64,000 nt of DNA. Source: Alligator mississippiensis. Lineage: Eukaryota > Chordata > Crocodylia > Alligatoridae. Where the stretch lies: assembly GCF_030867095.1 (NCBI RefSeq), contig NC_081829.1, positions 49,473,036-49,537,035 on the forward strand, in the 5' to 3' direction. Below the pieces are notes generated by a model. The model did no database searches. It was not told the DNA's origin and was given only the letters and a program-made list of their open reading frames with translations. Of the stretch, positions 56,731 to 64,000 are shown one piece after another. Both the position numbers and the translations under genes were made by a program. The first letter of the stretch is position 1; each line of letters opens with the position of its first letter.

Positions 56731-57471
56731 TTAGCAGTCCACCAGGGCCTGTACATCCTCCTGACTGCCCAGGAAAACTGTCACATCATCTGCATATGCT
56801 GTCAGCTGGATGGGGGGGCCAGTGGTTGGGCCTGGTGCCAGTAGCACAGCTAAGCCAGTCAGGCAACGTTGCAGAGTGTGCAGCAGCAATTCAATGGCCA
56901 AGGCGTACAGCATGCCCGACAGGGGGCAGCCCTGGTGTATGCCACGATGCACCGGGAATGGGGAGCACAGCATGCCATTCACCTTGAGCAGGCTGGAGGC
57001 ATCATGGTACAGGACCCGGAGCGCTGCGATGAAAAGTGGCCCGAAGCCTAAAGCCTCAAGGGTGCTGAGCAGGTACCGGTGGTCAACGCAATCGAAGGCC
57101 TTCTCCTGGTCCAGGGAGACCAAGCCAACGTCCAGGCCAAAAAGCTCCACAGCCGTGAGCAGGTCACGCAGCAGAAACAGGTTGTCCTGGATGGTCCTGC
57201 CCGGGACACAGTAGCTCTGCTCGGGCCCAATGATGGAGGCCATGACAGTGCAGAGATGGTTCACCAGCGCCTTCACCAGGATCTTATAGTCAGCACACAG
57301 AAGGGAGATGGGCCGCCAGTTCTTAAGGCAGTCGAGGTCCCCCTTCTTGGGCAGCAAGGTGAGCACTGCCTGGCGGCAGCTGGTCAGCAGGGTCCTGTCA
57401 GTGAGGATCTCACGGAGGACACAGAGGAGGCTGGGCCCAAGGAAGGGCCAGATGGCTTTGTAAAATTCCAC
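56731..57471 (-). pseudogene. Tx1 ORF2 reverse transcriptase (copy 2)
   Basis: This 246-codon open frame covers the RT. It has LLPKKGD.DCLKNWRPISLL (about 39-58), IGPEQSYCVPGRTIQDNLFL (81-100), motif A SLDQEKAFDCVDH with catalytic D121, motif B GIHQGCPLSGMLY (177-189) and motif C YADD at 226-229. The GR.I.DN and DQ.KAFD signatures are those of L1-group RTs rather than CR1. The RT copies the element RNA at the nicked target. Catalytic aspartates are intact. A stop or shift separates it from the upstream linker (57607-58146) and downstream C-terminus. Confidence 0.9.
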
Positions 57472-57606
57472 GGGCAGTTTGTCAAGGCCTGGGGCCCTGC
57501 CCTAGGCAAGCACCCCCACAGCAGCCTTGAGATCTGCCAGGGAGAGTTCGTGCTCCAGGGCTTCTACCTGTGAAGCACTGAGGTGCAGCAGTTCCTTATG
57601 CAGCTG

Positions 57607-58146
57607 CTAAGTGTCCTCCGAACAAATGGGGTCAGCCGCAAACAAGTCCCGATAGAAGGCAACAGCATGCCCCCGCACTTTGCCTGGGTCCGTGAACAGC
57701 TGTCTCTCCAGGGTCTTGAGATGGTCCAGTGTCTTTGCCGTAGCCTGACGCCTCTCTAGGCCGAAGAAGAAGCCAGTCGGGGTGTCGGCCTCTACCAGCT
57801 CCTGGCAGCAGGCACGTACTCGCACACCATGGGCCACACCCTCTGCCAGCTCCCACAGACATTTCTTCTGGGACTGGAGGCTCTTGAGGAGTGCCGCGTC
57901 ATTGCCCGCATGGAGCAGGGCTGCCTCAAGCTCCGCCATGTCCTCCTCCAGCTCCTGGATGTAGTGGCAGATCTTGCTTGCTGCCAGCTGGAATACTGCT
58001 GGCAGAATGTCCGGATCTGTATCTTCCCCATGTCCCACTACAGCTGCCAGGAGGAGAAGTCTGCTCGCATAGTCTCCCAGCTCCTCCAGAGGTGGGCGAA
58101 GCAGTCCCTGAAAAGGGTGTCCTGCAGCAGGCTGATGTTGAGACAC
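57607..58146 (-). pseudogene. Tx1 ORF2 linker between endonuclease and RT
   Basis: This 179-codon frame has predicted helical, Leu/Glu/Ala-rich content (QELEEDMAELEAAL, LKSLQSQKKCLWELAEG) and the block DTPTGFFFGLERRQA, which resembles the E..NS.FF..LE (S.Y/FF.LE) block that precedes the RT in L1-type ORF2. It overlaps the endonuclease frame in another frame (57926-58146), so one frameshift lies there. Confidence 0.75.
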
Positions 58147-58897
58147 CAGTAAGGGTGCGTGCTCTGCCAGGCAGGCTCAGTTCACAGCAGACCAGGGCAT
58201 GGTCCGAGAGGCTCGATGGGATGATGTGGCTGCTGCGTAGTAACAGCAGATGGTGCTGGCCAATGTAGAGGTGGTCAAGGCAGGCCATGGCGATCCCACT
58301 GGCACTCATCTTTGCCCAGGTGTATTGGTGCACATCAACATGGAGGACCCACCAGGCATCGACAAGATCCACTGCCTCCAGCATGGTCCACAACTTGTGG
58401 GCTGAAGGAAGGTGCGGTTCCAGCCCCGTCCAGTCTAGCAGCGCATCAACGATGCAGTTGAAATCCTCGCCCATGAGAAGTAGGCCATCGTTCTCACTGG
58501 CGTCACGCAGGAGGTCACCCAGGGTCTCTAAGAAGGCTACCCTCTCTCTCCTGTTGGTGGGCACGTAGATGTTGACAAGGAGCAAGCTCTGGTGTGCCAG
58601 GGTGACGTGGACAGTCAGCAGCCGGCCGGGGACAACCTCTTGTGCCACCGCCGAGTCGTACTGCAGCTGCGGTGAGAGGAGGGTCACCACTCCTGCACTG
58701 AGGTTGGTGCCACGGCTCAGAAACAAGCGATCTCTCCAGTCAGCGTGCCAGTCAGCTTGAACATGCACGTTACTGTGCATCTCCTGAAGGAAGGCAATCG
58801 CCAGCCACTTCTGCCACAAGCCCTCCAGGATGACTGTCCGCTTCACCAGGTCTCTGCAGCCGTTGGTGTTTAGCGAGGCAATTGTGGTAACCGCCAT
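58130..58897 (-). pseudogene. Tx1 ORF2 APE-type endonuclease (copy 2)
   Basis: ORF2 starts at 58897, 107 bp after the ORF1 stop. The endonuclease nicks target DNA to prime reverse transcription, and in Tx1-clade elements it can decide target sequence. Catalytic motifs seen: SLNTNG (N10/N12), FLQEMHS (E39), LLVNIYVP (109-113 region), GEDFNCIVD (D145, N147), CLDHLYI (D208) and SDHALV (S231-D232-H233). All expected residues are present. The open frame runs on to 57926, but its translation past about residue 255 becomes Ser/Gly-rich because of a frameshift. Confidence 0.9.
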
Positions 58898-59003
58898 GAG
58901 CAGGAGAATAGAGAGGAAGGATAGGCAGGATAAAGGTGAGAGACAAGGTGACAGAGCCAGGCAAAAACCACAGAGACAGGGGAAGGCCTATCTTTGCCCT
59001 ACC

Positions 59004-60461
59004 CTATTCCGCAGATCCGCCTTGGCCCCACACCTCCCTCAACCACATCACCAGCTTCTCAAGCTGGAAGACATGTTGACGCATGCCTGGGTCCCAGCGC
59101 ATAAGCCTCACCGCATCACTGGTGGCACAGACAAACTGCACAGCGTCCGGGCACCATTGCCGGATACTCTCTGCCATGTTCCCCTGGCCCTTGGTCTGCT
59201 CTAAGAGATCGAGGAGGCCTCCGTAGCTGGGGGCCATCAGGTGGGGGTTCTCCAGCAGGAGCTGGATGTTGCCGACTGAGAACCAGCGGGGCTTCACTCT
59301 GGGAGAGGACCTACCAGTGAGGCCAATGAAAGTGACCTCAATGGCCAGGCTCCCTAACAGGCTCCCCTCAGTATCTGGGTCAAGGAACATCTCCGGAAGA
59401 TCTATCCCCATCTGCTTTGGGGGGCAAATGTCATCCCGCTTCCAGGACCGCTTGCGGTACTCAGAGGGCAAGCACTCCATCTCCTCCTTGTTGGTCTCGG
59501 TAGCCAGGGGAGTGAGCAGGGTGGTGGCAGGCCCCTCTGCTGTCTCCTGTGCCTGATGCTGGGCAGGCAGGCACTCTCTCCCTGCCTTGCCTCTCACAAG
59601 CCCCATGAGCTGGGATAGGAATGAAGAGTTGCCAGATGTTACTGGGACACCCTCAGTCATGGCCTGAGGTGGTGGGGTTTCTGGGGGGGCAGGCAGGGTG
59701 GGGTCAGGTTCCCTGGCTGCATTTTCCCCAGCACTGTCAGAGGCGGGCCCCAAAGGGACAGGGGCTCCTTTAGAAGCTCCCTTTTGCCTCTTGCTCTTGC
59801 TCTTGGCTTTTTTGGGGGCAGGTGTCACCTCCCTCAAAGGGGGTGGGCCAGCCTGCTTGGGGTTCACCACCTCTGGGTCCACCACCTCGACTGAGGCAGG
59901 GGTGGATGGAGGTGGAGGGGAGGTCTCAGTTGTTCCACCTGATGGGGCTCCAGCGCCTAAGATGCTAGCCACCCCAGGTGGAACTGGGACAGGGAGGGAC
60001 TGGGAGGACATCCCAGCCCCTCCACCAGGTGAAACCCCACACTGGGGGGGCAGCCCCATGAGGCAGGGGGAGGGTGGAGGGAGGCTGAGAGGGGGCCATG
60101 GTCACCTGACCTGGTGGGGTGCCAGAGCTTGGGGCACCAGCTGTCCCAGAGGGGACCGGGGCAAGAGGGGACTGGGAGGAGTCTCCAGCCCCTCCACCGG
60201 GTGGGGCATCAGCCCCAAGAGGGGCGGGAGGACCCTGGGAGGACATCCCAGGCCCCCCACTGGGTGGTATGCTCACACCAGAGGGGTCAATCCCCCCAGA
60301 TGGAGCAGGGTGAAGGGGGGCTGGGAGGAGCCCCCAACCCCACCCTTTGATGAGGTTCCCAAGCCAGAGGTGGATGTGCCATCCCCCTGTGTGGGTGCAG
60401 AAGCTGGTGCCCCGGCTGCCTGCCCCAGTGGGCACTGGGCAGCAAGGTGGGAGCTGTTGCC
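59004..60461 (-). pseudogene. Tx1 ORF1, Pro-rich middle and C-terminal domain
   Basis: This is the downstream part of ORF1. The middle (about 60370-59950) is Pro/Gly/Ser-rich with imperfect tandem repeats (PAPP.G..., SSQSP.APVPSG). A basic cluster KKAKSKSKRQK follows (near 59800). The C-terminal domain (from about 59480, RKRSWKRDDICPPKQMGIDL to DAVRLMRWDPGMRQHVFQLE) ends at 59004. I do not recognise the C-terminal domain. The last 351 codons are open. The frame changes within the repeats separate it from the N-terminal half. Confidence 0.7.
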
Positions 60462-61013
60462 TCAGCGGTGGCATGCATTCCCGCCCTGGGAGAGGTAGAC
60501 CACATAGGGCCTCCCATCCACCACAACGGTCGTGGAGAGAGGCAGGGTCTGGGTGCCACCCATGACGAGCATGAACACCTGCCTCTGAAAGGACAGGACA
60601 TGCATGAGCCTTGGGTCCCTGCTCCCCATGGTCAGCCTGCACCAGGGGCTGGTAAGGACACCATAGCGCTCGAGAGCTTGGGTGAGGTCCCAGTCTGGCA
60701 GGTGTGAGGGAAAGTTGGATGCCACCACCCGCACTGCCAGGGTCTCCAGGGGCATAACCAAGTAGTGGACACCCGAGATTTCCAGCCCCGCCATGCACAC
60801 CTCCCTCACCAGGCTGGGAGAGCTCAAGTACATGATGGGCACAGAGTTTACCCGGGAGGTGTACCGGACACTCCGGCATTCCAGCAGGTCTGCCAGAGCT
60901 CTGGCGCAGTCCTCCACCCTGACATGGAGAGGGGCATGCATCTGCAGGCCATGGCTGAGGGGAAGGTCCGCAGAGACATCCCCATGCCAAGTGCCCTGGC
61001 TGCTGGCAACCAT
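60462..61013 (-). pseudogene. Tx1 ORF1, N-terminal half with broken CCHC knuckle
   Basis: 183 codons from a methionine aligned to copy 1 (MVASSQGTWHGD against MAAPTPSSWHGD). It encodes the RNA-binding protein of the element, with an RRM-like block (VRVVASNFPSHLPDWDLTQAL). The frame ends at TGA 60462-60464. Translation beyond it gives GNSSHLAAQCP, so the stop replaces the second cysteine of the C-x2-C-x4-H-x4-C knuckle that copy 1 keeps. A single base change (TGT or TGC to TGA) explains it. Confidence 0.8.
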
Positions 61014-61448
61014 CCTGGGCAGGAGACGGTTAACTCTCCCACAGAGGCTGCTACAGGGGGAAAAAAAGCCTCAGACTGAAGCTGGGGACTGGGAGGGGGC
61101 TGAAACAGCCCCAAAATCAGCCTTAGGGGGCAGAGAACAACCCTGCAGGGGCTGAAGGCAAGCCCTAAGGCAGGAGGAGATGGCAGAGACCAAGGTAAGG
61201 TGCTCTGGAGGAGGCAGGCAGCAGGAATCAAAGGGAGAGCACAGGCAGGGGTGGGGGAGGGGCAGAGGCAAACTAGGCTGCCAGAGCCCGGGGAAAAAGC
61301 TCAGAAAGCGGGGGAAAGGGGCAGAGAAGGGATCCCCATGCACAGGCTGGAGAGAGGCAAGGTTTGGGTGCAGGGAGTGGAGGGGAACACGCAGAAGGGA
61401 CCTGAGTTGCAGGAACTCAGAAGGGCTTCACCTGCCCGCGGCCAGTTT

Positions 61449-61465
61449 GAAAGAAAGAAAGAAAA
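61449..61465. repeat. GAAA microsatellite, 5' flank of Tx1 copy 2
   Basis: GAAAGAAAGAAAGAAAA. It matches the flank at the other end of the element (54949-54962). Confidence 0.85.
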
Positions 61466-62745
61466 GCATCGTTTAAGTAGTACTCACAGAAGTCCCCAAA
61501 GGGAAATCTATCACAAAAGTCGGAATTACACTGAAAGCTACTCTGCTTATTATGACAAAAGTTCAGTCCTGGTTTTTGTTTTCAAGTGCTAAGAATGTTT
61601 CTACCAGGATCAGTTTCATTTTCTAGTATTGTAAAAACACTCGAGGCTAAGAATAAACTGGCAACTAACAGAAATTCCACCAGGTCAATGTGTCATGTGC
61701 TCGCCAATATATTCTACTTTTCCAGGAGTTTGCAGAGCTGTGTAAAATAATTCTAAGTTGGGGACAGATGCGACTGAGTTTTAACAACATTTCTTGACCG
61801 GCTACAGGCACTTTAAATGTGTTCCATTTTTAACAAAATATCTTAAATAGCTGCAGAAATCATGTTCTTTTTAACACATTCTAAAAGTTCTATTTATCAG
61901 TCAGGATGAGTAAGTTGTATATGCAATGCATATCTGGCTCAGCCAAGCAATGGGCAAACAGCAAACTGAACACCTACATCTTATTCAGACATTTCACACA
62001 CAAGCAGTGGTTTGAAAAATCACATGGAAATGGGCTCTCTCCAGGAAAGTTTGTTTGCGTCTGGGCTACAAATATTACAAGAACAGTTCAGTATTTTGAT
62101 ATTTCTACTTACATGACAACTAGCGAGAAATTAAAAAAAAAATGAAATTGAAAACTCATTTAAAAGTCTTTTTTTTTACCTTTTTAAAATGTCCAAAATC
62201 ACAAAACCTTCAAGAGATTTCAGGCTTATTCTGACCAAAGGTTGGCTTTCTGGTTTTCAGTCATGTTCCTGGTCAGAGCATGGGCATTCACTTTGATACT
62301 ATTTTTAACTGAATCTAAAGCAAACCTTCTAGCATTTGTACCTATGAAATTGCAATGCCTTTTCATTCTTATGTAATTTTCCTGTACATTTCTGTAACTT
62401 CTATGTACACAGTTCTACACAGCTGCTACACAGGAAACACACGCTTGACCTTATTCACCCCAATACCATAGGCAGTCATAATACACAAAAGAGTAACATT
62501 AAGACAGAGAGGGTTCTACTCTGATAGCATTTTACACCCAATGTGTTCTGATGTAAATTACAACACAAAAGGCAGAATTACATGGAAATGAGGCCCGCTC
62601 AGTTTTCTTATGACCTGAAGTTGAAATCATGATGATAGTTAACCCTTACCTAAGTCAACTCAATCTTTTGCCTAGACATACCCAAGCTGCTACTCTTTCC
62701 TGTTGTTTTCCTTAATCTGAAATAAAAATCACATTTATTTAAAAG
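61466..62745. other. Unique DNA, no gene seen
   Basis: A 79-codon frame at 61906-62145 has no motif. No repeat recognised. Confidence 0.5.
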
Positions 62746-63038
62746 CAAGGGTGTCAAACTCATCTGGCCCTGTAGGCCAGACTAGGCCCATACAGAACAC
62801 CCTCCTACTCTCCACCCTTTTCCCCCACCATCCACATGCCTGATCCCACACAAGTAACATGCACCTGGGCAGGTCCAGGATGTCAGTCTGAGCAGCCCAG
62901 GACTGGCCCCAGCAAATGCCATGGGTGGTGCATATCCCAAGTACTGCACATGGGGATAGTCTGACACAGCACCAGGGGCCAAATTATGGGGCTCTGTGGG
63001 CTGGATGTGACTCACGGGCCATATGTTTGACACCTCTG
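62746..63038. mobile_element. hAT-type non-autonomous element 2
   Basis: 293 bp with ends CAAGGGTGTCAAACTCATC and (reverse complement) CAGAGGTGTCAAACATATG. Flanks TTTAAAAG (62738-62745) and ATTTAAAG (63039-63046) fit a degraded 8-bp duplication. The interior has partial inverted symmetry (CTGGCCCTGTAGGCCAG). Same termini as 40880-41403. Confidence 0.75.
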
Positions 63039-63046
63039 ATTTAAAG

Positions 63047-63520
63047 TATATGGAAATATAACCTGGCTTCTAGTAGTATTGATGCCATACAGGACACTGG
63101 ATTTCATGGTGACTTCTTCATAAAATGAAAAAGATAAGAGAAATTTCATTTCCTTCAAACAAATATTCTACAAGCTGTGTAAACCTTCCTTAGTATAAAA
63201 AAATATATAAATAAAGAAGTTAGGGGTTTTTTTCCTTTGAAATATTTAGACAAAAAATATAAATATTATTTTGTTTTCTAAGAGTCTTGCCCTACATAGA
63301 GTAGATTTTGCTTTTTTTCATTATCTTCAGTAGTACATTGTATGTAAGGCAGAATAGTGAGAGAGCCCATCTCACTATTCTGCATTACAAACTCATGGAG
63401 CATATAATCCTGAATAAAATAGAAAACATTGATCCCCAGCTCCCAAAAGAATAAGCTAGCTTTCAGGAAAACTGGTGTATCACTGACTAAGTTACATTAC
63501 TTACATCTGACACACAAAAC
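63047..63520. other. No feature recognised
   Basis: AT-rich. GAGAGCCCATCTCACTATTCTGC near 63360 forms a weak inverted pair with GCAGAATAGTGAGAG just before it. Confidence 0.5.
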
Positions 63521-63524
63521 AAAT

Positions 63525-63716
63525 TTGAAATGAGGCAGAAAACAGGAATGGTCTTTATTGACCTTACAGCCACCTCCTATAACACTGTATGGCACCAAGG
63601 CCTCAAATATAAACCACAGTCCATGATACCTGATTGCAACCTATGCACTTTCATCATGAGCATGATCTCCAGCAGATCATTCAAACTCTTTACCAGCCAA
63701 GGAGAAAAAAGCAGAG
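63525..63716 (+). pseudogene. LINE reverse transcriptase fragment
   Basis: Translation reads KTGMVFIDLTATSYNTVWHQGL, then SMISSRSFKLFT..GEKSR. It resembles the RT motif A region of a vertebrate LINE family (K.G.VFVDLTAAYDTVWHRGL...NRSF.L..G.KRSR). One extra residue (T-S-Y against A-Y) and loss of the D in YDTV are seen. The downstream motif B (GVPQGS) expected next is missing because another sequence begins at about 63717. Clade not assigned, different from CR1 and Tx1. Confidence 0.65.
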
Positions 63717-64000
63717 TGTGACAGGGGGGCTAACACGCCCTGCCACCAGAACAAAAAAGGAAAACAAAGAGAAACTTAAACAGGGCAGATCCCAGACAGG
63801 GAAGGGAAGCATGGCAAACCCGAGCAGGAGAAATGCCAAACCAGCAGCAATTTGCACTATCAGCCGGAGGGGCAGCTAATTGCAAAAAAGCGGCTAATTG
63901 CAAAGTGCCACAACGAATGCAGCTGATCAGCATGGGGAATTTAAGGGATGCTTACAAGGCAGTCAGTGTCAATTCCAAAGAAAGAAACCCAAGGAGGAGA
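63717..64000. mobile_element. Possible LTR start, cut by the window edge
   Basis: TGTGACAGGGGGGCTAACACG begins exactly where LINE RT coding is interrupted. TGTGAC-type starts are common in vertebrate LTRs. The far end lies outside the window. GGCTAATTGCAAA is repeated near 63870 and 63890. Confidence 0.35.

Larger units (their letters stand above)
54969..61448 (-). mobile_element. Tx1-clade LINE, copy 2, nearly full length
   Basis: About 6.5 kb on the minus strand: 5' region (61448-61014), ORF1 (61013-59004), ORF2 (58897 to about 55050), 3' UTR with poly-A signal (TTTATT on plus at 54982-54987). It sits in a GAAA microsatellite: GAAAGAAAGAAAGA occurs at 54949-54962 and again from 61449, giving a 14-nt or longer target duplication. 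Both ORFs have stops and frameshifts but few for their length. ORF2 order and motifs (APE endonuclease, YADD RT, C-terminal CCHC) place it in the L1/Tx1 group. Confidence 0.85.

Noticed and set aside
55341..58268. Several plus-strand frames of 90-180 codons
   Set aside because: Antisense to the Tx1 ORF2, whose motifs (YADD, CCHC, endonuclease residues) are on the minus strand.
59698..60498. 266-codon plus-strand frame
   Set aside because: Antisense shadow of the Pro/Gly-rich repeat in Tx1 ORF1. Minus-strand homology with copy 1 decides the coding strand.

Overview
This window looks like intergenic or intronic DNA from a large sauropsid genome, most likely a crocodilian, with a turtle as the main alternative. 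The signs are many CR1 LINE copies with the sauropsid-type 3' end (TCATAGATTCATAG / GATTTCATAGAC), hAT elements, solo LTRs of endogenous retroviruses, a Tx1-clade LINE and a Ty3/gypsy element of the Gmr1 type. I found no convincing host coding exon, rRNA or tRNA gene. Every long reading frame I can explain belongs to a transposable element or to low-complexity DNA, and nearly all are broken.

Layout. 1-4560: satellite-like repeats around an internally deleted Tx1 LINE (minus strand, about 688-3970). 4560-8900: quiet AT-rich DNA with small DNA-transposon fragments (Tigger-like, MITEs, a GATTCG-rich repeat). 8930-11106: CR1 copy A. 11107-12540: nothing recognised beyond a MITE end. 12540-24740: a nested tower. 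An endonuclease/RT-type LINE was split by a palindromic DNA element and by a hAT transposon (14511-24219, near-matching 8-bp target duplication). The hAT was itself split by CR1-B, and CR1-B was split by CR1-C. A solo LTR with a perfect 5-bp duplication also sits inside the hAT.

25219-37330: SINE-like and GC-rich repeats, CR1 copies D, F and E, a solo LTR inside CR1-F, and an 807-bp sequence present twice in inverted orientation at about 99% identity (29739-30545 and 35361-36167). The left copy is the start of a retroviral-type LTR with TATA box and poly-A signal. 37330-40870: unique AT-rich DNA. 40880-42740: a hAT-type non-autonomous element, a second copy of the solo-LTR family and hairpin MITEs. 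43010-46970: a decayed Gmr1-like Ty3/gypsy element with order gag-protease-integrase-RT-RNase H. 47629-48817: an LTR-like or TIR-bounded repeat. 49973-50730: a solo LTR with a perfect 5-bp duplication. 51960-54950: unique DNA.

54969-61448: a nearly complete Tx1-clade LINE (minus strand) with ORF1 (RRM-like segment plus CCHC knuckle), ORF2 (APE endonuclease, RT, C-terminal CCHC), a poly-A signal and a 14-nt target duplication in a GAAA microsatellite. 61470-64000: unique DNA with a hAT MITE and a LINE RT fragment cut by another LTR-like sequence.

The best candidates for a second look are the Tx1 LINE family and its apparent GA-rich microsatellite target, the integrase-before-RT gypsy element, the four-level nest, and the young 807-bp inverted pair. 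None of these is proven to be a new system from sequence alone.
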